Assembly (NCBI GenBank): GCA_033297205.1
Contig: MU859328.1
Location: forward strand, 1-36,096
DNA length: 36,096 nt
Direction of reading: 5' to 3'
Source: Pseudoneurospora amorphoporcata
Lineage: Eukaryota; Ascomycota; Sordariomycetes; Sordariales; Sordariaceae
In this document: piece after piece, positions 1 through 10,148 of the stretch
Position numbering within the stretch: the first letter of the stretch is position 1
Layout of the letters: every line of letters starts with the position of its first letter
Notes under the pieces: generated by a model
What the model was told of the DNA's origin: nothing
Databases searched by the model: none
Seen by the model: the letters and a program-made list of their open reading frames with translations, nothing else
Program-made: the position numbers and the translations under genes

Positions 1-479
1 CCTTAACGTAGAGTATAGTAAAGAAGTAGGAACAAGATAGAAATTTAGCTAAAAGATTCTTTCTTTTTATTTCTTCGTCCAACGCAAAGCTTACCAGGCA
101 GTAGCTATTACGCCGTAGATACTGTCTTATAGAGTAAAAAATATAAAAAATTCTAATACTATTTTTATTCTTATACGATCATAAATAGCTAAGTTATACC
201 TAGTTATAGAATTTAGCGACAGTACGAAAAGACATTTGCTACAGTCCGAAAAGACATTCTCTTTAACGCAAGGGGCTACGCCAAGGTCCGACTTGGCCAA
301 CCGATGCTTTTTTCCGTCTTATGTACTTATGCTACGCCGTCGTCGCAGGCACGACTTATTATCTAGTATTGGTAGAACGTAGTCGAAAAATTCATTATTA
401 TTATTATTATCAACACCCTCCTTCTTAGATCAACCACTATTTTATCAAATTAAGCCCGATCGTACTTAAAACTATCACA
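1..479. other. AT-rich flank with possible pogo-type transposon end
   Basis: No gene is seen. The stretch is AT-rich and decayed. A near-repeat CAGT(A/C)CGAAAAGACATT occurs at 220 and again at 242; the second copy is preceded by TA (240-241), the target dinucleotide of pogo/Tc1-type elements, and lies 238 bp before the transposase start at 480. It could be the left terminal repeat of that transposon, but I do not find a matching inverted copy to the right, so this is a suggestion only. A short ATT microsatellite lies at about 391-409. Confidence 0.35.
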
Positions 480-1225
480 ATGAGCTCGGAAATAAATCGC
501 TTAATCGATCAAGCACTTGAAGCCATTCACAACGGCCTATCCCAACGAACTACAGCGAAGCAATACGGGGTCGCCCAGTCCACCCTGTCTCGCCGCCTAC
601 GAGGCACCACATTTAAGGGTAACTCGAAAATATCCACCCAGAGGTTATTGCCAACCCAAGAAAGCTTCCTATGCGACTGGATATTGAATGAGGAGAAGGC
701 TGGCCGTGCTCCCAACCGTCGTCAAATATTAAGGTTTGCCTTATTAATCCTCAAATAAGGCTATAATACTGATCCTCTGGGAGTACGATGGATAGACCGA
801 TTCTTAAAGAGAAACCTCGCTATTAGGACTAAACTTTCGAGCCCCCTCGAGTCCGCCAGAGTCAGAGGATCTATCAAGGAGGCCTTCACGAAGTTCTTCG
901 ACCTTCTGGAAGCCCAGATTCGTGAAAAGGATATTATCCTAGCCAACATTGCCAATATAGACGAACATGGACTTCAAGAGTTGGAAAGCAAAGGAAGAAA
1001 GGTACTTAGGACCGCCCTAACTAAAAAGGCATACCTAATAACGACTAATGCAACTACTTGGGTATCTATAATCGAGTGCAGTACTGTAGAAGGTCGTCGT
1101 CTTACACCTATTGTCATTTTTATAGGTGCCAGCCTGTAGGGCTAATAGTTTCTAGACGAAATGGACGACGAACTTAAGACTTAGAAGTACGACAACTCCC
1201 TTACCGGTTGGAGTTATGCCTAGGT
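480..1225 (+). pseudogene. pogo/Fot1-type DDE transposase, N-terminal part, decayed
   Basis: Remnant of a transposase of the pogo/Fot1 branch of Tc1/mariner elements. One reading frame runs from the ATG at 480 to 1225. It opens with a psq-type helix-turn-helix (residues about 1-45, with GLSQRTTAKQYGVAQSTLSR), then a CENP-B-like second HTH (PLGVRWIDRFLKRN) and the start of the DDE domain with NIDEHGLQE, which carries the first catalytic Asp. The frame is broken by TAA at 756 and by a TAG/TAA cluster near 1138-1148, at places where the family reads Gln or Trp, which fits RIP. The frame stops at 1225, where an antisense LTR begins; the second and third catalytic Asp regions are not found nearby. 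A C-terminal piece of the same kind of transposase lies at 11,920-12,409. Confidence 0.8.
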
Positions 1226-1341
1226 TGTAACAAGGGCAGTAATCTGGGCTTGGAATAGTAGTTCAATTCAGCTAATAAACTACTTTGGTCTCGAAAGCCT
1301 TATTAATCCCTCTCAACCTCCATGAGAAGGCCGGGTTCAAG
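1226..1341 (-). repeat. left part of an antisense LTR split by the gypsy element
   Basis: The sequence starts TGTAACAAGGGCAGTAAT and matches the reverse complement of the end of the gypsy LTRs (1342-1836) and the start of the antisense LTR at 3184. It breaks off at GGTTCAAG where the gypsy element begins. The missing remainder continues at 10,149. Flanks TAGGT (1221-1225) and TAGGG (10,645-10,649) match at four of five bases and may be its target duplication. Confidence 0.7.
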
Positions 1342-1836
1342 TGTCACACGGACATTTGCCTACAGTTCTGGGTTAGGGTTTCCAAGGCTAACAGAACCTC
1401 AACGCTTGACGTCAGCCTTATAAGTGCTGCTGTAGCTGCTTCTGAAGCAGCTACAGCCTGCACAAGTATGTGAATAGTACATAGTGGTGAGCTATAATAG
1501 CAATTACGTACGATAGTTATAAAAGTCTAACCTTATAACATGAGTATTATTATGAGGGCGACCGAACGAAGGCCGGCGCTAAAAGGAAGAAGGAGAATGG
1601 TTGGAAGCACTTAGGAAGGTCTATATGTATGAAGACCGCCAAATAGATACCTTGAGGCATTAGGCAATAAGGTTCGGTGCGTGCTTTAGTACGTACTAAG
1701 CTTCTTTAGTATAAGAAGGCCTTGAAGCCTAGCCTTTGTTTGAAGGTTGAAGGGATTAATAAGGCCTTCGAGACTAAAGTAGTTTATTAGCTAAATTGAA
1801 CTACTATTCTAAGCCTAAATTACTACCCTTGTTATA
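1342..1836 (+). repeat. 5' LTR of the gypsy element (495 bp)
   Basis: Begins TGTCACACGGACATTTGC and ends CCCTTGTTATA (ancestral TGT...ACA). It pairs with the 3' LTR at 8720-10,148 and with a further copy starting at 36,003. Where it differs from the 3' LTR in its right half, it mostly has T for C, so its top strand took the C-to-T changes there. Confidence 0.9.
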
Positions 1837-3183
1837 GATAAACTACTTCCCTCTCGAACTACCCTTTCTTACAACTCCTTACTCAACTATTCATTATGGC
1901 CTCGCCCGACCAACCCATAACCTCGATCGAAGACCCCTCCTCCCTTTCTCTCGTCCTCTACGACCCTAAGGACTTCGACGTCGTTATGACTGACGGAGAC
2001 AACGCTATTCTTAGAAGTACGGTCCAAGTCACCAACCCCCCTCCGTAGCTCGTTAGCCTCTACGACTAGCTTGCTGCAGCTTATAACTAAGTGCGTGAAA
2101 TCGCTCTCGCGGTAGGATACGAGCACACTAAGGACCTTGCTACCCTCAAGGAACAATACGAGATCTTAAGGAAGAATTATACTACTATTACCCACTTATT
2201 CGATACCGGAATCGAAGCTACTCAAGCCTAAGTCGGCCGCTTAGAACAACAAGTCTAATAGGCCAGCTCCCGTTTCGCATCGAAAGTATAGGGGGCCATC
2301 GCTCGCTACGGCAAGAAGGATGAAGAGCGCTAGCAAGCTATCCTCTACTTCCAAGAGGCCGCCCGCCCAATAATAGAAGGCCTTGGAAACCCTCGACGAG
2401 AGGAACGCCCGCCAACAATCCATCCTTGGCCACGTTGAAGAATGGGCTACTACGAAGGACGGACAAATCAACGACATCCTTACCAAGCTCGTTAACCCCT
2501 ATCAACTCAAGGACCTCGAAGAAAGAATCGCTACCATTCAATAAGATACTTAGAAGGCTATCTAAGAAGCCTTCGAACGTTCTAGCTAGAAAGCACCCGA
2601 CGCTACAACCGTCCGCCGAGTCTTAGAACAACGCGCTACTACTCGCGCGCCCAGTACGGTCTTCCACTCCTCGTTCTACAAGCCCTCCAGCCCTAACCTC
2701 GGAAATAGCTTCCTTCAAGCAGCCCAAGCCAAAAGGCAGGCCAACTAAGCTCGTATAAACTACGACGCCACCCGAGCCAACTTCTACGGAATAAGATTTG
2801 TCCGCTTTAGACAATCGGCCAGAGGACGAGACCTCCCGGGACCTCCCTAGCCTCTAAGAACCTTCGGAGCGGCTCCCGACGACGATGACGATGCCCGTAA
2901 ACAAGCCAGCCGGTTCCTTCAAAACCTCACTTTCCCGGCTATCTAAACTACGCCGATCCACCTCCATAAGCCTCTAACGTACAATAGTAAGAAGCTCGAC
3001 TCATTCTTACCCTAGTAGGCTAGAATTAACGCGTACCTACACGCGTATGCCGCCAGCTTCCCTATTAACAGCTACAAAATTAACTGGCTAGGCTCGATGC
3101 TCTTAGACAAAGCTTAGAAATAGTATAACTTACGAGCGCGTCAAATCCGAGCTATGGGCGTCGAAGATACGTGGAAAGGATAC

Positions 3184-3687
3184 TATAACAAGGGCAGTAT
3201 TCTAGGCTTGGAACAGTAGTTCAATTCAGCTGATAAACTACTTTGGTCTCGAAAGCCTTGTTGATCTTCTCAACCTCTAGGAGAAGGTTAGGCTTCAAGA
3301 CCTTCTTATGCCAAAGGGAATCAGTACATACTTAAGGTACGCATCAAGCCTTGTCGCCTGAGGCTTCAAGACATCTATCTAGCAGTCTGCATACGTGTGG
3401 ATCTTCCTGAATGCCTTCATCCATTCTCTATCTTCCTTTTAGCGCTGTCCTTTATTTGGGCGCCTTGCTTCTTGCTTGGTTAGTTGTGGTTGCTTTTGGG
3501 ATGACCGTGGCCGAGGGCCCGGCCATGGGTCCGGCCGAGGGTCTAGCCGCGGGTCCGGCCGAGGGTCCGGCCGAGATAGGTGTTGTGGCCGGAGGCTACT
3601 GAGTATCTTGAGGCTAATGCTAGGCGTTGAGGCTCTGTTGAGTTTTGCGATCCTAACCCCTAGACTGTGGGCAATGTCCGTGTGATA
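3184..3687 (-). mobile_element. antisense solo LTR in gag, target duplication GATAC
   Basis: 504 bp running from TATAACAAGGGC to TGTCCGTGTGATA, that is, the inverted ends of the TGTCACACGG...TTGTTATA LTR type. It is flanked by a perfect 5-bp repeat GATAC (3179-3183 and 3688-3692). It belongs to a sister subfamily of the gypsy LTR: the two agree well over the first 110 bp and then diverge, and it shares more with the split antisense LTR at 1226-1341 plus 10,149-10,644. It contains a GC-rich 12-bp tandem array. Confidence 0.88.
3504..3575 (+). repeat. 12-bp GC-rich minisatellite inside the solo LTR
   Basis: Six tandem units of the type GGTCCGGCCGAG; three (3528, 3552 and 3564) are exact and the others carry one to a few changes. 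The corresponding part of the LTR at 10,149-10,644 (near 10,453-10,477) has only about two degenerate units, so the number varies between copies. Confidence 0.85.
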
Positions 3688-4058
3688 GATACTCTAACGC
3701 CCTCATCGAACGATTTAAGGATCCCTTAGAACACTATCGGAACGCGAAGAAGATAGAGGAACTCAAATACAACAGAGACACAACTGAGTACCTCACTAAA
3801 CTACTTAACTTCAACGAAACTGTTGGCTAGGCTAGAACCACCTTCCAAAACTAAATTGTTAGGACCCTTCCTTTTAAGATTACTGAGCTAATATACTTAA
3901 TAAGAAGTAGAGTACCCGAGACTGACAACGAGTTTATTAACGCGGTTAGAAAGGTAGGACGCGTCTACGAGAATATATTATAAGCCTCGGGCTACTAAGC
4001 GGGAAAAGGCGTACCTACTTCGAAGACGAAGCACTCGAAGTCAGGCTAACTCCGTAAG

Positions 4059-4370
4059 TGTCACAGGTCTGGCGCCCAGTACTAGCATCTGGCACACGGT
4101 TAGCCAGACCACGAGTGCCGGCAATGCACGCCAACCCGGCAAGGGACCGGCAGGCCCAGAGCCCATTGGTCCCCTCTAGCCTCCATACGGTTACATGCTT
4201 AGACCGTGGGGCTGCCTCAGGCAGTCAGGCACCTATACCAGCGCACGGCCTTAAAAGATAGGCGACAAGGTTCGCCCTACGGGCCAGTCTTTCTTCTCTT
4301 TTCTTCTCGTAGAACCTTAATTGATCATTCTGGTGTCAGCATCTGCGCACTGCTCTGCTGTCCCCTTACA
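4059..4370 (+). mobile_element. short solo-LTR-like element, divergent copy, target duplication GTAAG
   Basis: 312 bp starting TGTCACAGGTCTGGCGCCCAG and ending CCCCTTACA, flanked by a perfect 5-bp GTAAG (4054-4058 and 4371-4375). It shares its start, an internal CTCGTAGAACC block and its end with the 280-bp elements at 6349 and 9231, but the middle is different, so it is a separate subfamily. TGT...ACA ends with 5-bp duplications indicate an LTR-type integrase product. It is much more GC-rich than the RIP-decayed gag around it. Confidence 0.85.
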
Positions 4371-4776
4371 GTAAGGATACGCGCTCCCCTTCCAACCGAG
4401 ACCAATCTTCAAAACAACCCGATCGCTCAGCCAAGGATAAGAAGTGGGCCTCCAATCGCGACGCTTTAAAAGGAATTAATCAAGCGGATATCGATTAGTG
4501 TAAGAAAGGCCAAATTTCCTACTAGCGATATAGGCGTAATAACTACTATACTACGGAATATTTCGCGAAGAAGGATACTAACGGCAAAGACTTGCCCTAA
4601 CCCAAAGAACAACTACGAACGGCCGCGATCTCAACCAAGCGAAAGGATAGCGACCGAAAAGAAGAGGGAGCTGAGGACCTCGAGGACAACGAGGCCCAGT
4701 TCAAGAAAGCTAAAGCAAACGCAATCACCAGAACCATGCAAACTATAAATATGGACAACGACTCTAACTCGTATTT

Positions 4777-7700
4777 TTGAATGGCCGCTATAAAGCATTA
4801 TATGGATTACCCTGGCCTCACTTTAGTACCAGCTCGGTTAACCCCGTCTTCTGCTCCTTGAAGAGGCTAAACATCAATGGCCTCGACAATAGACCAAATC
4901 TAAAGAAACCCTACCCAAAACTTCGATTAGGGCCTCGACCGATCGTACGAATAACTTTACTTTACAACGATAGAAAACACTCCGTCCGAATCCTATTAAA
5001 CCTAGAAAGTTCGATTCTAGTTATATCCTTCTACCAAGCCCGCGCATAGAAGCTCCTCCTCTTCAAACGAGCTAATATCCACAACCTCATAGGGTTTAAC
5101 GTAGAAGCCGATTCAATAGGTAGCCGTTATTACACTGATATCCTCATTCTACAACATCAAGAAGACCACTACACCCGCTTAAACTTCGAACTTTTTAAAA
5201 TAGACGACGAATGCGATATTATCCTCCTATATTGGTAGTTGCTCTAGCACGAGCCTGCATGCTTCTTTAACAAGATACAAAAAATTAAATTCTCCTTAAA
5301 ATACTATTAAAAGAATTATACTAGTACTATCGTTATAGAACTTCCTCCTACTAAAGCTATTACTAATATTTAGACCAAGATCGACGCCGCAATCGCAGCA
5401 GTATCAAAAAAGTTCCGAAAATTCCTCCCCATTATAAGCGAGGAAGCGGCGATACGAATGCTAGATCATCAGCCCTAGGATCACAAGATTGACTTGAAGG
5501 AAAGGGAAACACCGCCTCATAAGCCCCTCTTCATGATAAATAGCCGCGAACTCGATGCCCTCAAACTTTGGCTCGAGAAAATGCTAAACTCGGGACGAAT
5601 AAGAAAATCCACCTTATTATACAGCGCACTCCTCATGTTCGTCGATAAGAAAGATCCAGACGATCCCCTCCGGCCAGTAGTTGATTACCGGATCCTCAAT
5701 AGAATGACTATTCCCGTTAGACACCCCATTCCGCTCATTACGGAACTTCAACATGCCCTTAGAACGGCTAAGTTCTTCTCGAAAATCGACCTCAAATCAA
5801 GCTTCTTCCTCATTCGAATAGCCAAAGGCCACGAGTGGAAAACCGCCTTTCAATGCAAATACGGCCTTTTCAAGTACGTTATTATACCCATAGGCTTAAT
5901 CAACGCTCCTTCCACGTTCTAGGCCATAATAAACTACTTGTTCATAGACCTTCTAGATGCAGGAGTACTCGTCTACCTAACTAATATCCTAATTTACGCC
6001 GATATTGAGCAAGAATACAATCGCCTAGTACTAGAAGTCCTAAAACGGCTTACTAATAACTATCTTGCTGTTGCCCCGCAAAAGTGCAAATAGGGAGTTA
6101 CTAAAGTCGAATTCCTAGGTTACATCATCTCGCCCTAAGGCATTAGCATAGCCGAAGATAAAGTCAAAAGCATCTTAGAATAGAAATAGCCTATAACGCT
6201 CAAGGAATCACAATCCTTCCTAAGGTTCGCTAATTTCTACTAAAGGTTTATTAAAGGATTCTCTATAATCGCCTAAGCTCTCTCGAAAGGAAACTTATTG
6301 GATAAGAAGCTTTGGAAATGGACCGAGCCGATAGCAAAAGCCTTCAAGTGTCATGGGTCTGGCGCCCAGAGGTAATGCCTGGCTTCCATGCGCCAGGCCT
6401 ATGCCTGCCGGGGGTTCTCCAGACCACCCTGCAGGCCACTGGCCTTCCTCGGCTCGCCCGGCTCGCCTCTATTTGGCAGGCTTGGCATTCCTTCTTTCTC
6501 GCACACCTTTCGTGTATTTAGTCATGCTCAGTCTAGCTTCCAGACTGGCTCAGTCTTCTTGCTCCTTGTCGAATATTACAAGTTCCCAACAAGGCCTACC
6601 TGCGTGTCAACCTCGTAGAACCCTTACATCAAGGACCTAAAGGAAGCCTTCACAACAGCGCCAGTTCTAGCTCACTTCGACCCAGCCGAACCCGCTATCA
6701 TAGAAACCGACGCTTCAGATTTCAGAATCGGCGCTATTCTTTCCCAAAGGAAGGCCGACGGCAAACTACACCCCGTCGCCTTCCATTCGAGGAAAATGAC
6801 GCCTGCCGAGATGAACTACGAAATCTATAATAAAAAACTCTTAGCTATCGTCGACAGCTTCAATCGTTGGATAATTTATCTCGAAGGCGCTAAATATAGG
6901 ATTAAAGTCTTTTCCGATCACTAAAACTTAGCCTATTTCACCCATACGAAGGTCCTCAACCGACGGCAAGCACGCTAGGCCATTCAGCTAGCCAATTTCT
7001 AGTTTATCATCAACTACCGTCCGGGTCACCTCAATTCCAAAGCCGATGCCCTTTCCCGTCAGGAAAGTTTCAAACCTAAGAAAGGGGGGTGTGAAGACTA
7101 GCCGATTACGTCGGTCTTATGAAAAAAACACTTCTTATACTCTAAAGGAAGTAGTTTCCTTTTGTTTAAAGAAAGGCTCTGTAGTATCTCAACCCCTCGA
7201 TAGAATAATAAATTCATTCGTCAGCTCAAGGAAGCTACAGAAACGGACTTAGCCTATATAGAACAGTTCAATAAAGACGAACCCGATAAAGACTACGAGA
7301 AATCCGATGATCTACTGTACCGAAAGAACCGCCTCTAGGTCCCTACCAGCCTGCAAGCCAAAGTTACGAATTCAAAATACAATACCAAGGTCGCGGGCCA
7401 CATAAGAATGAACAAAACTATAGAGCTCATCACAAGAAACTTCTAGTAGCCAAAAATAGAAAAAACAATTAAAGAATACGTTCGCGGCTATCATAAGTAC
7501 TAACAAAACAAACCTCCTCGCCATTCTCTCCATAGTTTACTACAACCCATAAAACTTCATTACACCCCTTAGAAGACTATCGCAATGGATTTTATTACAA
7601 ATCTACCTCTCTCCAACGGTTGTAACTCCATTTGGGTTATAGTAGATCCCTTTATAAAGATAGCTCATTTCATCCCTCTCAAGGTAGGAGAGAAGAAAAT

Positions 7701-8676
7701 AGAAGACCTAATCAAGATTTTCGCCCGCTCCTACTAGCGGCTACACGGAGTACTATTAGACATTATTTCAGACCGCGATTCACGGTTTACAACCCGCCTT
7801 TAAAAGGATTTCCTAAAACTCGTCGGTATTAAAAGTCGCATAAGCACAGCATTCTACCCTCAGACAGATAGCTAGACCGAACAGCTCAACCAAATCCTCG
7901 AAATCTACCTTCGAACTTTCGTCAACTACGAAATGAGCAACTAGGAAGACCTTCTAGCCACTACTAAGTTCGCATACAATAACTCCATCTCGTCGTCTAC
8001 TAGCCTTACTTCCTTCTTCGCTAACTACGGTTATCACCCTACTTTACACAACCCCCCTAACAGCGCTCCTCGTAACCCTAGGAATCGTCTCTATGCCTAC
8101 TAGATAACCCAAGTCTACGAATTCGCCCGCAAACAATTCGACCGCGCTCGTTAAAGAATAAAGGAGTAGGCGAACAAGAAGCGTTTAGAGGCACTAGTCT
8201 ACGAAGTAGGGCAGCTTATTATATTAAACGATAAGCACATTAAAACTAAGAGGCCCTCCAAGAAGCTTAACAAGAAGCTCCATAGCCCCTTCAAGATTTC
8301 ACAGGTGATCTCTCCTACTACTATCCGGTTAACCCTGCTCAAGATATAGCGAATCCACGACTCCTTCTACGTCTCGCTACTAGAACCCTATCGCGCTGGC
8401 AATCGGGAGATCCCCGACCCTAACCAGGTCCTACGAGAGGCAGCCCTAGCAGTATCAGAAGACTACGAGGTTGAAAAGATCGTGGACTCTATGAGGGCTA
8501 AAGCCAAAATATTATACCGAGTCAAGTAGGAAGAATAGAACAAAGCCAGTGATCTTACGTGGGAACTATGGGAGCACTTCTTTACTAATAGAACCAAAGA
8601 ACAAATCATTACCTTCTATACTCGACATCTTAAGAAGCTACGAGACTCTCGCGTCCTGACAACAACAACGCCATAA
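4777..8676 (+). pseudogene. pol of the gypsy element (PR-RT-RNaseH-IN-chromodomain)
   Basis: One frame holds all domains from 4777 to the TAA at 8674; the only insertion (280 bp plus 5-bp duplication) is a multiple of three. Protease at about 4930-5045 reads LLNLESS where an active enzyme has LLD-G-S, so the catalytic Asp is gone. Reverse transcriptase at about 5490-6270 has LRPVVDYRILN, FSKIDLKSSF and the QCKYGLFKYVIIPIGL block, but the YLDD box near 5970 reads YLTN. RNase H at about 6640-7060 has ETDASDFRIGAILSQ and SDH-NLAYF. Integrase at about 7380-8200 keeps AMDFIT, SDRDSRF and EQLNQILEIYLR, but the Cys pair of its zinc site is lost. The chromodomain at 8461-8640 starts DYEVEKIVDS. In-frame stops are TAG/TAA at Gln or Trp positions. 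It is not functional. Confidence 0.93.
6349..6628 (+). mobile_element. 280-bp solo-LTR-like element in pol, target duplication TCAAG
   Basis: Starts TGTCATGGGTCTGGCGCCCA and ends GAACCCTTACA, flanked by a perfect TCAAG (6344-6348 and 6629-6633). Removing the element and one TCAAG rejoins the RNase H-proximal sequence AKAFK to DLKEAFTTAPV, the normal family order. It differs from the copy at 9231-9510 at about four positions, all transitions. It keeps a balanced base composition although it sits in RIP-decayed DNA. No coding capacity is apparent. Confidence 0.9.
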
Positions 8677-8702
8677 GTCTCGATAGGCTCGAGGCGAGCC
8701 TT

Positions 8703-8719
8703 GAAGAAGGGGGAGCTGA
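8703..8719 (+). promoter_or_regulatory. polypurine tract before the 3' LTR
   Basis: GAAGAAGGGGGAG at 8703-8715, four bases before the 3' LTR start at 8720, in the position where plus-strand DNA synthesis of an LTR retrotransposon is primed. Confidence 0.75.
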
Positions 8720-8865
8720 TATCACACGGACATTTGCCTACAGTTCTAGGTTAGGGTTTCCAAGGCTAACAGAACCTCAACGCTTAACGTCAGCCTTATA
8801 AGTGCCGCTGTAGCTGCTTCTAAAGCAGCTGCAGCCTACATAAGCATATAAATAGTATATAGTAG

Positions 8866-9794
8866 TGTTAACGTGTGGCTAGTACTGTGCCTTGTAACTG
8901 CCCTGTACTACTCAGTAGTATAGTAGGCTGGTCACTGGGGAACTTAGTCTCCATAGAATGTGTTAGAATAATAGAGCTTGGCTATTGCGTTCTCAGCCTC
9001 GCCACCGTTCTTGGCTTCGCCACTATATTTTTGGCTTCGCTAACTTATCCAGCATTCCTTCTAGATTGATTAGTTATTATGAAATGTATTGGAAACTTAC
9101 AGATCTAGTTTCTTTCCTTTTATGGCAGAGTGTCCTTATTGACTTATAGTAAGCTTCTATGCTCTGGAAGCTTCTAGACACTCAGTATTCATATATATAA
9201 AGACTACTCTCCTCTCCTCTAGTTAGTCACTGTCATGGGTCTGGCGCCCAGAGGTAATGCCTGGCTTCCATGCGCCAGGCCTGTGCCTGCTGGGGGTTCT
9301 CCAGACCACCCTGCAGGCCACTAGCCTTCCTCGGCTCGCCCGGCTCGCCTCTATTTGGCAGGCTTGGCATTCCTTCTTTCCCGCACACCTTTCGTGTATT
9401 TAGTCATGCTCAGTCTAGCTTCCAGACTGGCTCAGTCTTCTTGCTCCTTGTCGAATATTACAAGTTCCCAACAAGGCCTACCTGCGTGTCAACCTCGTAG
9501 AACCCTTACAGTCACTCCTTAAGCAAGCAAGCAAGCATAACTTGAGCAATACAATACAGTCTTTTCCACAGTGCAGAGTCCACTGTAATCTTCTGTCTTG
9601 AGAGTAGAGTCCTCTCTAAGACCTCTTTTATAATACTTCTATTGTATTTGCAACCACGCTGCGACTACGCTGCTTCCTTCAGCACTGCTGTCGTACCACC
9701 ACTTCCGCTCCTCTCAGCTACAAGTGCATAGTTCACTGTAGCATCCCTATACTAGTACTATCATCATAGGCTAGTTAGGGCATTGCAGCAAACA
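8866..9794 (+). mobile_element. solo LTR of another family nested in the 3' LTR
   Basis: Starts TGTTAACGTGTGGCTAGT and ends GCAGCAAACA, with near-perfect 5-bp flanks AGTAG (8861-8865) and GGTAG (9795-9799); the uninterrupted 5' LTR reads AGTGG there. After removal of the 280-bp element at 9231-9510 and its duplication it is 644 bp. A TATA-like ATATATATAAAG at 9191-9202 lies where an LTR promoter would be. Its GC content is higher than that of the host LTR. Confidence 0.85.
9231..9510 (+). mobile_element. 280-bp solo-LTR-like element, second copy, target duplication GTCAC
   Basis: Same length and ends as 6349-6628, about 98-99% identical by eye. Flanked by a perfect GTCAC (9226-9230 and 9511-9515). 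It is inserted just downstream of the TATA-like box of the solo LTR 8866-9794, making this the innermost layer of the nest. Confidence 0.92.
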
Positions 9795-10148
9795 GGTAGT
9801 AAGCTATAACAGCAATCACGTACGACAGTTACAAAAGTCTAACCCTATAACATAAGCATCATTATAAGGGCGACTGAACGAAAGCCGGCGCCAGAAGGAA
9901 GAAGGAGAATAGTTAAAAGCACTTAGGAAGGTCCATATATATAAAGACCGCCAGATAGATACCTTGAAGCATTAGGCAACAAGGCTCGGTGCGTACCTCA
10001 GTACGTACCAAGCCTCTTTGGTATAAGAAGGCCTTGAAGCCTAGCCTTTGTTTGAAGGTTGAAGGGATCAACAAGGCCTTCGAAACCAAAGTAGTTTATT
10101 AACTAAATTGAACTACTATTGCAAGCCCAAATTACTGCCCTTGTCACA

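Larger units (their letters stand above)
1896..4776 (+). pseudogene. gag of the gypsy element, interrupted
   Basis: Structural capsid/nucleocapsid region of the retrotransposon. The ATG at 1896 lies 60 bp after the 5' LTR. The predicted protein starts MASPDQPITSIEDPSS, followed by a long helical segment (about 2090-2560) and a gag-like core (about 2960-3180 and 3690-4050). A one-base gain near 2360-2370 shifts the frame, and many TAG/TAA codons stand where Gln or Trp is expected. Two solo LTRs interrupt it (3184-3687 and 4059-4370); removing each with one copy of its target duplication restores a sensible reading across the junction. A decayed Cys/His stretch near 4495-4570 may be a former zinc knuckle. 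The gag/pol boundary near 4777 is approximate. Confidence 0.75.
1342..10148 (+). mobile_element. Ty3/gypsy LTR retrotransposon with chromodomain, RIP-decayed and nested
   Basis: Full-length element in the order LTR, gag, protease, reverse transcriptase, RNase H, integrase, chromodomain, polypurine tract, LTR. That order and the integrase chromodomain place it among fungal chromoviruses. It carries five later insertions (3184-3687, 4059-4370, 6349-6628, 8866-9794 and, inside the last, 9231-9510); without them both LTRs are 495 bp. The two LTRs differ at about 54 positions by hand count, all but one transitions. Flanks CAAG (1338-1341) and GAAG (10,149-10,152) are an imperfect target duplication inside the antisense LTR that surrounds it. 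Stops, lost active-site residues and a gag frameshift make it inactive. Confidence 0.93.
8720..10148 (+). repeat. 3' LTR of the gypsy element, split by a nested solo LTR
   Basis: Left part 8720-8865 and right part 9800-10,148 make 495 bp, equal to the 5' LTR; the gap is a nested insertion with its target duplication. The start reads TATCACACGG (G to A) and the end CCCTTGTCACA. Relative to the 5' LTR it tends to have A for G, the bottom-strand counterpart of RIP. Confidence 0.9.

Noticed and set aside
1755..1836. 1226-1836 as a single DNA transposon with inverted repeats
   Set aside because: The inverted repeat arises because a forward LTR is inserted into an antisense related LTR; the right-hand remainder of that LTR is found at 10,149.
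4058..4469. Open frames over the 312-bp element
   Set aside because: They span the insertion boundary and target duplication, so they are accidental joins.
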